Positions 46,038 to 55,220 of a stretch of DNA of 64,000 nt are shown here, piece by piece; the stretch's first letter is position 1, and the number at the start of each line of letters is the position of its first letter. A program made the position numbers and the translations under genes. The DNA comes from ZC4RG30 sp963777735 (lineage in GTDB: Bacteria; Pseudomonadota; Gammaproteobacteria; Steroidobacterales; Steroidobacteraceae), in assembly GCA_963777735.1 (NCBI GenBank), contig CAVZRQ010000008.1, positions 806,001-870,000 on the forward strand, given 5' to 3'. A model generated the notes under the pieces. That model was not told the origin of the DNA, did not search any database, and worked only from the letters and a program-made list of their open reading frames with translations.

Positions 46038-48575
46038 GTGCATGTGAAGGACTTGACCGGTCCGCGCGAAGGAGCGCCGCGGACCGATGCTCGCTGGTGC
46101 GAGCACGCCGATACGGGATTGAATCGAAGACGCGCAAGGCGCGAATCGCTGCTTATCGGACTCGCCGGCCTGCTTGCAGTGGGCGCGGGGGTTCTCGGGT
46201 TGTGGATCTTCGCGACCAACTCGATAGGCGAAAACTTCCGTCACTACCTCGTGACCATGGCGCGTGCCGCGACACTCCAGCTCGACCCGGCACTGCACGA
46301 GGCCATCCGCGATCCCGCGCAACGCAATGGGGCCGATTACAACCATGTGGTTGCACCGCTGCGCAGGATGCTCCTGGCGAGCGATGACATCCACTACATC
46401 TATACCGCCGTGCTGGTGGGCGACCAGATCCGCTTCGTGCTCGACGCCGCGGAACCGGGAGACCATGATGGCGATGGCGTGGACGATCAGGCCGGCGTAT
46501 GGGAACTCTACGAGAACCCCGACCCCGTGATGATGGACGCCCTGCTCGGAAAGGTGCAGGGCGACGAAGCTTCGACGGCCCGGCCCTACGAAGACAAATG
46601 GGGCAGCTTCATGACGGGCTACGCCCCCATCCTCGATGCGGGTGGCAGGCAGATTGGCATCGTCGGCGTGGATGTCGAAGCCGGCGTCTATCTGGCCCGT
46701 ATCGATGCAGCCCGCAACTGGGCGCTGTTCGGCCTGCTGCCTTCACTGCTGCTGGTTTCCGCCTTCGCGCTTGTGTACTACCGCCAACGCGTGCGCGGCC
46801 TGGAAGCCGATCGCCAGCTCGCCATTGAACAGGAGCGCCTGAGCGAAAGTGAAAGCAGCTTCCGCTCGTTGTTCGAGCTGGCGCCTGTCGGCATTGCGCT
46901 GAACGATCTCGCCAGCGGACAGTTTCTGCAAGCCAACGACGCGCTCGTGCGCTCCTCCGGCTACACGCAAGAGGAGTTGCTTCAGAAGACGTATTGGGAC
47001 ATCACGCCAAGCGACTACACCGCCGCCGAGGACAGGCAGCTCGACAGCATGGAACAGTCGAAACATTACGGTCCGTATGAGAAGGAATACATGCGCAAGG
47101 ATGGCAGCCGCTACCCGGTGCTGTTGTCGGGCATCAGCCTGACGGATGCGCACGGGCGCAAGGTCGTCTGGTCCATCGTTCAGGACATCTCCCAGCGCAA
47201 GGCGGTGGAACGGGAACTGGCCGATGCCGCGCGGCACGACAAGCTCACCGGGCTCGCGAACCGCACGCAGTTCATGGAGCGCCTGCAGAAGCTCGTGCGT
47301 GGACGCAAGGCCGGCGACCCCCAACTGTTCGCCGTGCTGTTTCTCGATTTCGACCACTTCAAGATGGTCAACGACACACTCGGCCACGACGCCGGCGACA
47401 CCCTGCTGCGAGAGATCGCGAAGCGCCTGCACACATCCCTGCGGGACGGCGCCACCGGCCCGGGCAGAAGCACGCTCATCGCGCGTTTTGGTGGCGATGA
47501 ATTCCTGGTGTTGGCCGGCGATCTTGCCGATAGCACTGCCGCAGAGAGCATCGCCGCGCGGCTGCTGGATTCTCTGGCGCAGTCCTACAGCATCCTCGGT
47601 CGCGATGTGCACTCCACGGCCAGCATCGGCATCGTGACCAGTGATCAGTGCCTGGAAAGCGCCGATGCGATCGTGCGCAACGCGGACGTCGCGATGTACG
47701 AAGCCAAGCGAGCCGGGCGCGCCTGTTATGTGGTGTTCAACGACTCCATGCACGTTCGCCTGACCCGCCACGTGACCATCGAAGGTGATCTGCGAAAGGC
47801 GCTGGGCACGGGCCAGCTGACCCTGGTTTACCAGCCGATCGTCGATCTGGAGTCCGGCCGCACTGTATCGGTCGAGGCCCTGCTGCGCTGGTGCCACCCG
47901 GACCTGGGTGATATCTCGCCATCCGAGTTCATTCCGATTGCCGAGGAATCGGGGCTCATTGTTGCCCTGGGCCAGTGGGTGCTGCTCGAAAGCTGTCGAA
48001 TGCTTGCGGCCTGGCGCATCCGCGATCCTGGCGGCGCACCGGCCTCCGTCAGTGTGAACATCTCGCGGACAGAACTCGCGCTCGGCCAGCGACTGCTGGC
48101 CCGCCTGCGCGAAATCCTCGCCTCGACCGGTTTGCCTGCCAGCTGCCTGCAGTTGGAAGTCACGGAGCGCGAGGTCATGCGCGATCCGGAAGCCTCGCTC
48201 GCGCTGATGCGCGAGCTGCGGGGCCTGGGTGTAAGCCTTGCGATGGACGACTTCGGCACCGGTACTTCATCGCTGGGCTGCCTGCGAGACTATCCTTTCG
48301 ACGTGATCAAGATCGATCGATCGTTCGTGCATGATGTTGCCGCGAACCCGGACATGCTCGCACTGATCCATGCGACCGTCACGCTGGCGGTCAACCTCGG
48401 CAAGAGCAGTGTCGCCGAGGGCGTGGAGACTGCCGCGCAGGTCGCGGTGCTGCAGTCACTGGGTTGCCGCTATGCGCAGGGGTTTTACTTCAGCCGCCCT
48501 GTAGGTGCGGATCTATTGGTGCCCGGCGCTGAGGCACCCCACGCCACTCAGCCGTGTCTTGTGAATGCCGGGTAA
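46038..48575 (+). CDS. Membrane sensor with PAS, GGDEF and EAL domains
   Basis: About 845 residues. GTG 46038 is my best start; no clear ribosome binding site. Two membrane helices (about residues 40-60 and 233-252) enclose a periplasmic sensor domain that contains DHDGDGVDDQAG (residues 142-153), an EF-hand-like calcium loop. A PAS domain (about 275-395), a GGDEF domain with intact GGDEF (near 485, without an RxxD inhibitory site) and an EAL domain with intact EALLRW (near 613) and DDFGTGTSS follow. It probably makes or degrades cyclic-di-GMP in response to a periplasmic signal. Confidence 0.85.
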   Translation: MHVKDLTGPREGAPRTDARWCEHADTGLNRRRARRESLLIGLAGLLAVGAGVLGLWIFATNSIGENFRHYLVTMARAATLQLDPALHEAIRDPAQRNGADYNHVVAPLRRMLLASDDIHYIYTAVLVGDQIRFVLDAAEPGDHDGDGVDDQAGVWELYENPDPVMMDALLGKVQGDEASTARPYEDKWGSFMTGYAPILDAGGRQIGIVGVDVEAGVYLARIDAARNWALFGLLPSLLLVSAFALVYYRQRVRGLEADRQLAIEQERLSESESSFRSLFELAPVGIALNDLASGQFLQANDALVRSSGYTQEELLQKTYWDITPSDYTAAEDRQLDSMEQSKHYGPYEKEYMRKDGSRYPVLLSGISLTDAHGRKVVWSIVQDISQRKAVERELADAARHDKLTGLANRTQFMERLQKLVRGRKAGDPQLFAVLFLDFDHFKMVNDTLGHDAGDTLLREIAKRLHTSLRDGATGPGRSTLIARFGGDEFLVLAGDLADSTAAESIAARLLDSLAQSYSILGRDVHSTASIGIVTSDQCLESADAIVRNADVAMYEAKRAGRACYVVFNDSMHVRLTRHVTIEGDLRKALGTGQLTLVYQPIVDLESGRTVSVEALLRWCHPDLGDISPSEFIPIAEESGLIVALGQWVLLESCRMLAAWRIRDPGGAPASVSVNISRTELALGQRLLARLREILASTGLPASCLQLEVTEREVMRDPEASLALMRELRGLGVSLAMDDFGTGTSSLGCLRDYPFDVIKIDRSFVHDVAANPDMLALIHATVTLAVNLGKSSVAEGVETAAQVAVLQSLGCRYAQGFYFSRPVGADLLVPGAEAPHATQPCLVNAG

Positions 48576-49204
48576 TAGTGCCGAAGGCACGGGGGGCACA
48601 AGGTGTGGCTTACGTTCCTGCGCGGGTTGCGCACCAGATCCGGAACCCAATGCCACACTGCCGGCACAAGCACGGTCCGGACCTTTCGACAGTGAGAGCA
48701 TTGTCTAATCAGGCCACTTGCATCCACATAGCTGCTCCCGGTTTCCCGGCCTGCAGACTCGCCAGGCAGTTCAATCGGCGACTCGAACACCAGTGAATTG
48801 ACCACTATCAGCCCGACTCCACCGGAGCTGGTGATCGGATAGGCCGTCATCCGGTACAGTCTCCTGATGTCTGCACTCGAGCATTCGTACTCATGGCCGA
48901 GCGGATGCACGTCATCCGCCTTCTGGACCGACGCAAAGAAATCCGCGTAGAACCTCCGCAGGCAATCCGGTATCGCGTCCATGACCGATGCACCGAGTTG
49001 CCAGCGATCTGCAAGCAGCGATTCACCACCATTCAGGCCAGCGAAGCGGTACCAGGCGGGATTCATGTAGGCCAGGGTCAACGACGGCGAAAGACCGTAG
49101 ATTGTGGCGGCGCTCTCATCCAGATCGGATCTGCCGAATCTCTCCACGAGGGGAGCGAACGCCGGCTCACAGGCACTGCAGAAAGAATCTGTCATGGCAG
49201 CCAT
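48548..49204 (-). CDS. PAS-domain protein with C-terminal zinc-ribbon-like cysteines
   Basis: 218 residues from ATG 49204 (49195 is possible). The central region reads like a PAS domain (LAYMNPAWYRFAGLNGG). The C-terminus has CSHC and, 30 residues later, CPPC, a four-cysteine arrangement suited to zinc. It also has SACEPAF near the start. Not a kinase; no output domain beyond the cysteine motif. The gene converges with and overlaps the GGDEF-EAL gene by 28 nt. Function unknown. Confidence 0.6.
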   Translation of the reverse strand: MAAMTDSFCSACEPAFAPLVERFGRSDLDESAATIYGLSPSLTLAYMNPAWYRFAGLNGGESLLADRWQLGASVMDAIPDCLRRFYADFFASVQKADDVHPLGHEYECSSADIRRLYRMTAYPITSSGGVGLIVVNSLVFESPIELPGESAGRETGSSYVDASGLIRQCSHCRKVRTVLVPAVWHWVPDLVRNPRRNVSHTLCPPCLRHYYPAFTRHG

Positions 49205-49425
49205 GTTGTCATGTGTACCCGCGGTTTTGGCAGATTCAGATGCATATCCGGTTTTGCCTGACCCGCAACGCGGTCCCCTCGACCAACGTTCAGACGTTAT
49301 GTCTTCCCGGAGACGCAATCCCGCCATTTCCATTAGCAGTTGCAGCCCTGTATGGAATCTGGCGAGACCCAAGTGAAGAAAACGCTGTGCCGGGAATGCG
49401 TCCCGGAACAGCCACGCCTGCATCA

Positions 49426-49869
49426 CTACCTGCCCGGAGAAAGTCCAGGAACCAGATCGAGTTCGATCCCGTCGATATCGCGCAGGCGCAGTCCTTCCTC
49501 TTCACTGGCGACCAGCTTGCCGCCCAGCGCGGTGATACCCGCCGCGACTGCCGCCCGATCAAATGCCTGGACGCGGATTCCGTAGCGCGTGATGCGCGGC
49601 TGCGCGCTGCCGTACACGTACGCCGCGCCATCCAGCACCAGTCGCGTGCCATTGCGGAACGTGAAAGTGGCCTGGTTCGGTTTGCGCGCACTCTCCTTGC
49701 CATAGAGGATGCGGTAGTACGCGAGGGCACGGTCGCTGTCACCAGCGTGTCGGGTGATGGCAGGAACTGGATCTCGATGCCGTCCGGATCATCGAAGATG
49801 CCGCCTGCACCCGTGGCTCCGGGGAAATCACCGAACCCTACCGCCTGGAACTGCTCCGGGAGGGAGTCA
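49426..49869 (-). pseudogene. VOC (glyoxalase) gene remnant
   Basis: The reading starts directly after the MBL stop in the middle of a first VOC domain (FGDFPGATGAGGIFDDPDG) with no start codon in frame. Near 49785 the frame changes in the direction of one missing base, and the second VOC domain (HAGDSDRALAYYRILYG, then ITRYGIRVQAFDRAAV) continues to TAG 49426. Missing N-terminus and a break of opposite sign to all others in the window suggest real decay. It is probably left from a deletion that joined the MBL gene to it. Confidence 0.6.
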
Positions 49870-50757
49870 TCACTTCGGCGCCGCAGGCGCCGGTGCCGGG
49901 AAGTACGCCGCGACACGCTGGTCGAGCGTGAAATCCATGCCGAGGCGGGGGTACTGCTTGAGCACGCGCCTGCGCATCTCTGCCGCGTCCTTCGACTTCT
50001 TCACATTGGCATCCCAGTCGGCCACGTACTTCTTCATGAAAGTAATGGAGGCCACATTGCGAGTGGCACCAGGCCCTTCGTGCCCGGGCACGATGATTTC
50101 CGGCTTCAGGGCCAGGATCTGGTCGATCGTCTTGAGCCACTCCTCGCGACTCTTGTCACGCTGCACGCCGAAGTAGGCACGGTCGAACACAATGTCACCG
50201 GTCACCACGGCCTTCAGCGAAGGAATGTGCACGAAGCTGTTGCCGGGACCATCGCTGCCCCCCACCGGGCCAGTGATGGGAAACCGATGGCCTTCGAGCG
50301 TCAGGAACGGCTCGGTGAGTTCCTCGAGCAACACCGGCTCTGGCCCGGGGATGTTGTTGCCATAAGTCGCCACCCAGACTTTCTGCCGCGCTGGCCAGCC
50401 GGTCTTCGCCGCTGTAGCGGTCTGCGGCAGCGCCAGCACCCGCGCCGCCGGGAACGCCTGCTTCAATACCGCGAGACCAAACATGTGGTCCGGATGCGGA
50501 TGCGTGATGTAGATCGCCGTCAGGTTCTTCTTCGACTCCAGAATGACGGCTGCGAGCTTGTGCGCCTCGCTCAGCGAGAACTGCGCGTCGATCACCAGCA
50601 TGTCCTTCTCGCCGGACACCAGGGTGGAGTTGACGTCGTAGCCCGTGGCGCCACGCCCGGTATACACGGTCAGCTGCAGCGGTGACTGCGCGCTGGCACC
50701 CGCCGCGAGCGACAGGAGCATCGCCGAAACAAGCCATTTCAACGATCGGGAAAGCAT
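49870..50757 (-). CDS. Exported MBL-fold hydrolase
   Basis: 295 residues with a signal peptide (cleavage near ASAQS). Metal motif THPHPDHMFG, GDIVFDRAYFG with the bridging Asp, and VPGHEGPG with the last His are all present. It belongs to the same broad class as the MBL at 18826-19905, but the two differ in the linker and C-terminus. It ends in an Ala/Pro-rich tail. Substrate unknown. The VOC remnant follows immediately. Confidence 0.8.
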   Translation of the reverse strand: MLSRSLKWLVSAMLLSLAAGASAQSPLQLTVYTGRGATGYDVNSTLVSGEKDMLVIDAQFSLSEAHKLAAVILESKKNLTAIYITHPHPDHMFGLAVLKQAFPAARVLALPQTATAAKTGWPARQKVWVATYGNNIPGPEPVLLEELTEPFLTLEGHRFPITGPVGGSDGPGNSFVHIPSLKAVVTGDIVFDRAYFGVQRDKSREEWLKTIDQILALKPEIIVPGHEGPGATRNVASITFMKKYVADWDANVKKSKDAAEMRRRVLKQYPRLGMDFTLDQRVAAYFPAPAPAAPK

Positions 50758-50960
50758 GATTGATCTCCAGTTTGTGCGCGCGGCTAGAAGTTGACCCGGA
50801 GGTCAGGACTGTACCTTTTGCCATGGGTGCCGAAAAGACCAGGGTTGGTTGCCTGCGAACCGGTGTCTTTCGAGGCTTTGCTGGCGATTTCTGGGGGCCG
50901 TGCTTACGGTGGCCAAGGCGCAGGATGGACACATTAAAGAGTGCCTGGCATCGAATGGAT

Positions 50961-51037
50961 TGGTGGAAAGGGAGGGAATCGAACCCTCGACCCCGGCATT
51001 ATGAGTGCCGTGCTCTAACCAGCTGAGCTACCTTTCC
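50961..51037 (-). tRNA. tRNA-Met (CAU), elongator type
   Basis: The minus strand folds as a complete tRNA: acceptor GGAAAGG/CCTTTCC, D arm TAGCTCAGCTGG, anticodon loop with CAT, T arm GAGGG/CCCTC with TTCGATT, and an encoded CCA end. The 11-base run CACTCATAATG followed later by GGGGTC matches elongator tRNA-Met rather than the CAU tRNA-Ile, which normally has GACTCATAATC. Confidence 0.93.
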
Positions 51038-51133
51038 CCAATGCCCCCACCCGGAACCGACTGGGGGGCGCGGATTGTCGGAGCCGGGGCCCGAAAGTGT
51101 CAAGCGCCACCCGCCCGCCCCGCCGCAGGCAGC

Positions 51134-51165
51134 AAAAAGGGCCTGCTGGCAGTGCCGGCAGGCCC
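51134..51165 (-). terminator. Rho-independent terminator after the TonB receptor
   Basis: On the minus strand a 12-bp GC-rich stem (one G-T pair) with a 3-nt loop is followed by TTTTT. Core arms are GGGCCTGC and GCAGGCCC. It lies 53 nt after the stop of the TonB receptor at 51218 and ahead of the tRNA gene, as expected for a terminator. Confidence 0.82.
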
Positions 51166-51178
51166 CGATTCAAGGATC

Positions 51179-51205
51179 TCCGGCAGGCATGTTGCGCCTG
51201 CCGGA
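51179..51205. repeat. Second hairpin downstream of the TonB receptor
   Basis: TCCGGCAGGC and GCCTGCCGGA form a perfect 10-bp stem with a 7-nt loop, between the receptor stop and the terminator. It shares the core CCGGCAGGC with the terminator stem 15 nt away. No U tract, so it may protect the mRNA end. Confidence 0.5.
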
Positions 51206-51217
51206 AACCTCCCCAGG

Positions 51218-53599
51218 TCAGAACTTCTTCTTGATCGTCACCGCGAACTCCCGCGGGCGGCCGGGTGAGCCGTCCGTGTGGCGACCACCACCGGTCACCT
51301 GGTCGAAGCGCGAATTGAAGTAGTACTTGTCGGTGATGTTGGTGGCTTCCAGCGATACGTCCAGATCACCATCGGAATTGCCCCAGACCAGGCGCAGATT
51401 GGCCACACCATAGCTGCCGATGCGGTTGGTCAGCTGGTTGTTGCCGTTGGTGAAGATGTAGGACTGGTAGCTCCAGTCCGCACGCGGCGAAAGCGTGGCA
51501 CCACTGGCGAGCGCGAACTGGTACTGGGCACCCACGCTGGCCTTGTGCTTCGGCATGAACGGCGCCACGAAACTCAACTGGATGCCACCGGCACCGGTCA
51601 GATCCGTGTACTTGAAGTCCGTGTAGCTGTACGACGCGTCGATGCTGACACCGGCAACAGGGCGAATCACCGCCTCCATTTCGAAGCCCTTGATCTCCGC
51701 CGAACCCACATTGGCAACTCGACCACATGGAGTGGGCAGTACCGAGCCTGTGCAGGTCTGCAACCCCAGCTGCAGGTCATCGTAATTGCCGAAGAACACG
51801 GCGCTGTTCACACGCAGGTGCCTGTCGAACAGATCTGCCTTCATGCCAACTTCCCAAGTCTTCAGGGTCTCCGGACCAAAATCAGTGGCCTGATCCGGAA
51901 CGAATGGGCGCGGCGTGATACCGCCGCCCTTGAAGCCGGTCGAGTACTGCAGGTAAGTCATCACATCATCGTTGAACTTGTACTGAACTGCGGCCCGATA
52001 GTCCGTATTGGTGCCATCGAAAGGGCTCCGCGTGCCATTGAGCTGACCCACAACAGGGGCGCCTGTTGATCCGTCACGGTTGAGTCGCACATAGGTGTAG
52101 TCCTTGTGCTCGTCCGTATGGCGAACACCCGCAGTCAGCACCACCTGCTCGCTCATGTTGTAAATGACCTGACCAAAGGCCGCCTTCGTGTCGACATTGA
52201 CCACGTCGTTCTGCTGGAACATCAGCGGTGACGAATAGCGCAGGTCCTGCCAGGACTGGTAGCGCGACTGCTGATCCAGGAAGTATCCACCGAGCGTCCA
52301 GTCGACGGCTCCGTGGGTGCCATTCAGGCGAATTTCCTGGGTGAACGCATGGAACGGCAAGGTCCCCTCACCGATCGAGCTCGCCAGGGGCGAAAGGTCG
52401 TTGTCGTTTGAAAAGCCGCTCTCATAGGCACGATAAGCGGTGATCGACTTGAGCTGCAAGGAGTCGGACAGATCGAAATCCGCCTCGAGCGCGGTGCCCC
52501 AACCCTCGAAGAACTGGCCCACCGTGGGACGAGACTCGAGCCACGGCGTGGGAGTCGCGCCAGCTGTGGCCAGGCCACTGCCGTTATACGAAGGGTTGTA
52601 GTAGCTCGCGTAGTTGTAATACGAACCGCGAGGCACGACGAAAGCGGATCCCGGGGCGTCGTTGGCAGCATTGCCGTCCAGGATCGGCTGGATGCGTGCC
52701 CGCGCTGCTGCCGAGAGCAGGTCGTCGCGGTAGCCAACCAGCACGACGCCGGTCGGGTTGCGGCGGTCATTGGTGTAGTCGGCCGACAAGTTGAACTCGA
52801 CGCGGTCGCTCGGCAACCAGCGCAATGCAGCGCGCACCGCGCTGAAGTTCACGTTGCTGTCCTTCGCGATCACGCAGCCGGCGGTGGTGGCTACCTGCGA
52901 GGCAATGCCGTACGGATTGCCGGGATTGGCGCAGCCGTAGTCGATGCGGGATACATAGCCATCCTGCTTCTTGTCCACGCCCGAGATGCGCATGAAGAGG
53001 TTGTCGGTCAGGGCGAAGTTGGCCGTGCCGCGCAGGTCCACGCGGTCGCGCGAACCATAGGTGGCCTGGAACGAGCCGCTGCTTTCCCCGGTGGGCCGCT
53101 TCGAATACAGCTTGACGGAGCCGCCGATCGAGTTGCGGCCGGCCAGCGTGCCCTGAGGGCCGCGCAGGATTTCCACGCGCTCGAGGTCGAGCAAGTCCAG
53201 CATCGAACCCGTCAACGAGGAGATGTAGACATCATCTACATAGATGCCCACGCCGGGTTCCAGCGCCGGGTTGAAGTCATAGGTGCCGATGCCGCGAATG
53301 TAGGCGGCAATCGAAGGTCCCCAACCGGCGCCCTGCTGCTTCAGAGTTACGCTGGGCGCCTGGCTTGCGATCTCGGTGATGTTGGTCTGGCTGCGGGCCT
53401 CCAGCATTTCAGCCGAGACGGCGGTGATCGCCAGCGGCGTGTCCTGCACGTTCTGTTCGCGGAACTGCGCGGTAACGACAACCTCTTCCAGATCGGAAGA
53501 TTCATCGTCGGCTGCGGAGACAGCGGTTGCTGCCAACGCCGACATGCCAAAGCCCAACGCAACCCGTACCGCAAAAGACACATGTGAATGTTTCGACAT
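51218..53599 (-). CDS. TonB-dependent receptor, intact
   Basis: 793 residues. Signal peptide, TonB-box-like EEVVVTAQFREQ, plug domain with YIRGIGTYDFNPALEPGVG and LERVEILRGPQGTLAGRNS, and a 22-strand barrel ending in an aromatic residue (TIKKKF). The sequence is of the siderophore/complex-substrate class common in Steroidobacter- and Sphingomonas-like organisms. Ligand unknown; no linked transporter or enzyme in this orientation. ATG 53599 follows a GGGGG site that can be paired in a leader hairpin. This copy is uninterrupted, unlike the one at 7818-10440. Confidence 0.9.
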   Translation of the reverse strand: MSKHSHVSFAVRVALGFGMSALAATAVSAADDESSDLEEVVVTAQFREQNVQDTPLAITAVSAEMLEARSQTNITEIASQAPSVTLKQQGAGWGPSIAAYIRGIGTYDFNPALEPGVGIYVDDVYISSLTGSMLDLLDLERVEILRGPQGTLAGRNSIGGSVKLYSKRPTGESSGSFQATYGSRDRVDLRGTANFALTDNLFMRISGVDKKQDGYVSRIDYGCANPGNPYGIASQVATTAGCVIAKDSNVNFSAVRAALRWLPSDRVEFNLSADYTNDRRNPTGVVLVGYRDDLLSAAARARIQPILDGNAANDAPGSAFVVPRGSYYNYASYYNPSYNGSGLATAGATPTPWLESRPTVGQFFEGWGTALEADFDLSDSLQLKSITAYRAYESGFSNDNDLSPLASSIGEGTLPFHAFTQEIRLNGTHGAVDWTLGGYFLDQQSRYQSWQDLRYSSPLMFQQNDVVNVDTKAAFGQVIYNMSEQVVLTAGVRHTDEHKDYTYVRLNRDGSTGAPVVGQLNGTRSPFDGTNTDYRAAVQYKFNDDVMTYLQYSTGFKGGGITPRPFVPDQATDFGPETLKTWEVGMKADLFDRHLRVNSAVFFGNYDDLQLGLQTCTGSVLPTPCGRVANVGSAEIKGFEMEAVIRPVAGVSIDASYSYTDFKYTDLTGAGGIQLSFVAPFMPKHKASVGAQYQFALASGATLSPRADWSYQSYIFTNGNNQLTNRIGSYGVANLRLVWGNSDGDLDVSLEATNITDKYYFNSRFDQVTGGGRHTDGSPGRPREFAVTIKKKF

Positions 53600-53605
53600 C
53601 GAAAA

Positions 53606-53651
53606 CCCCCAATCCAGGTTTCATCCGCACGACAGGTGCGGATTTTGGGGG
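53606..53651 (-). promoter_or_regulatory. Leader hairpin covering the TonB receptor ribosome binding site
   Basis: On the minus strand CCCCCA (53651-53646) can pair with TGGGGG (53611-53606), which holds the likely ribosome binding site of the receptor. An inner 8-bp stem ATCCGCAC/GTGCGGAT (53623-53643) supports the fold. If transcription starts downstream of 53650, the outer stem would be lost, so its use depends on the start site. Confidence 0.4.
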
Positions 53652-53653
53652 CG

Positions 53654-53682
53654 ACTTTAGCGCTTGCGCGCACAAGTGTCAG
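53654..53682 (-). promoter_or_regulatory. Possible promoter of the TonB receptor
   Basis: CTGACA (53682-53677), a 17-nt spacer and TAAAGT (53659-53654) on the minus strand, 55 nt upstream of the ATG. Reasonable but not strong consensus match. Confidence 0.4.
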
Positions 53683-53690
53683 CAACTGGC

Positions 53691-53706
53691 AACTGCTGTT
53701 GCAGTT
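53691..53706. promoter_or_regulatory. Inverted repeat upstream of the TonB receptor promoter
   Basis: AACTGC, TGTT, GCAGTT: exact 6-bp arms around a 4-nt centre, just upstream of the predicted -35. A third copy of the half-site (AACTGGC) lies next to it. The position suits an activator or repressor; the protein is unknown. Confidence 0.35.
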
Positions 53707-53748
53707 AAACAACTACCTGGGCGTGATTTACAGACGGTTATGAGTCGT

Positions 53749-54634
53749 TCAGCCGCCCAGCGCCTGACGCAGGCTGACCAGCTCACCGGCCGTTTCCTGC
53801 AGCACCTTCTGGCAGGAGTCCCGGGTGATGCCGAGATGCGCGGAAGCCGAGGTCTGCTGCAGGTGCAGTTCCAGGCCATCCGGATCGTTGTGGAAGGACA
53901 CGAGCAGGTTGGCGATGGTCAGCACGTCGGTCAGGTCTGCGGCACCGGATCCCTTTCGATCGATGTCCTCGTAATTTTCAACCGCATCGATGATGGCCGG
54001 GGCGATCTCCCAGCTCTCCAGCACGGCCTTGGCAATCGGCGTGTTCCAGTCACGCACGATCTGCTGGTAGGAACCCGCATCGGCGAACAGCGCCGGATAC
54101 TTGATCGCACGGGTGAGGATGTAGACACGACCCATGCCATGCATGAGCCCGGTGAGCAGCGCCTGGTCGGCATTGATCTTGGTCCAGCGGCGCGCGACCA
54201 CGAAGGCCATGGCAGCCACCTTGACACTGCGCTCCCACAGTTCATTGAGCGGTCTGCGAATCGGCTGCAGCGCCGGCACGTTCTTGAGCTGGTCCATCGC
54301 GTACGTCAGCGATGCCGTACGCACGTTGGAGAAGCCAATGCGCGCAATGGCGCTCTTCAGCTCGGTGATCCGGGATGCCATTTGGGTTGAGGGCTGCGGA
54401 GTTCGCCATCTGCAGCAACCTGGCCGCCATGGCAGGCTCTGCACTGACCACTCTCGCAATCTGCGCGGTATCGCAGTTTTCGTCGGCGAGCACCTTGCGG
54501 ATCCGCACGGCAACATCCGGGAACGAGGGAATCTCGATCTTGCCCGCAGACATCTCCAGTGCCAGATCCTGTACGAAGGCAAACGCCTCCTTGTCGGATG
54601 GGCCGGCAATATTCCCCTGTTCCTTAGCTGACAT
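53749..54634 (-). CDS. HDOD-domain protein (one frame break)
   Basis: Two open pieces join near 54383 with one extra base (A in an A-run) to give 294 residues. The HDOD domain runs from IEIPSFPDVAVRIRKVL through ARLLQMANSAALN to ELKSAIARIG and LLTGLMHGMGRVYIL, which carries the degenerate HD-type region. HDOD proteins are non-enzymatic output or adaptor domains in motility and cyclic-di-GMP signalling. ATG 54634 has GGAG six bases upstream. It is the last gene of the flagellar run, 25 nt after the DUF2802 gene. Confidence 0.8.
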
Positions 54635-54658
54635 AAGTCTCCACAGCGGTCTTGGCAA

Positions 54659-55066
54659 TCATTTCGAGGGATTGTGCAATCGAGTCAACAGCGCTGCCTC
54701 GTGCCGCGTCACACCACTGGCAGAAACTATCTCCTCAGCAGAGGATCCATTGCGGGCCATCTGCAGCGCGAGGTCATAGCCACGTTGGTTGGCACCGGCA
54801 GTTGCAGACGCAAGCTGCTGTCGATCCTCGAATCGCGCCTGCAACGCCCGCACCTGCATGGTCAGCTGCAAGGCATGGTCTGCCAGCACCCGGGTCTCGC
54901 CCAGTGATTCGTCGAGTTGCGAAAACAGCCGCTGCATGTCCTGCCGGCCCGTTCTGCGCCAGCGACCGAGCGCAAAGGCAAAGGCGAACAGTGCCAGCGC
55001 CAGCACCACGGCTCGCACACTGAAGAAGGCCAGCTCGTTCTGCTGAAAGAGTGTGTTCCAATCCAT
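54659..55066 (-). CDS. DUF2802 protein
   Basis: 135 residues from ATG 55066: one N-terminal membrane helix (AVVLALALFAFAFALG), a coiled-coil region (LGETRVLADHALQLTMQVRAL) and a C-terminal helix-turn-helix-like segment (MARNGSSAEEIVSASGVTRHEAALL). Genes of this family commonly follow motCD/cheW in polar-flagellum clusters. Its function is unknown. Confidence 0.75.
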   Translation of the reverse strand: MDWNTLFQQNELAFFSVRAVVLALALFAFAFALGRWRRTGRQDMQRLFSQLDESLGETRVLADHALQLTMQVRALQARFEDRQQLASATAGANQRGYDLALQMARNGSSAEEIVSASGVTRHEAALLTRLHNPSK

Positions 55067-55220
55067 GTACTGCCACCATTTCGTAGAGGCCGACAACAAG
55101 TCGACGCCTGTGCTTCCGGAGCAGTATTCGTGCCAGATGGCCGGTCCGGCATCAACCAGTTGCTGATTACAGCGGGTGTTGAGGACGTTTTGAGAAGTGC
55201 GTCACTTGCGCCCGACCGAG

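Noticed and set aside
50961..51037. tRNA-Ile with a CAU anticodon (lysidine type)
   Set aside because: The anticodon arm and variable region match elongator tRNA-Met, not the GACTCATAATC arm of that tRNA-Ile.
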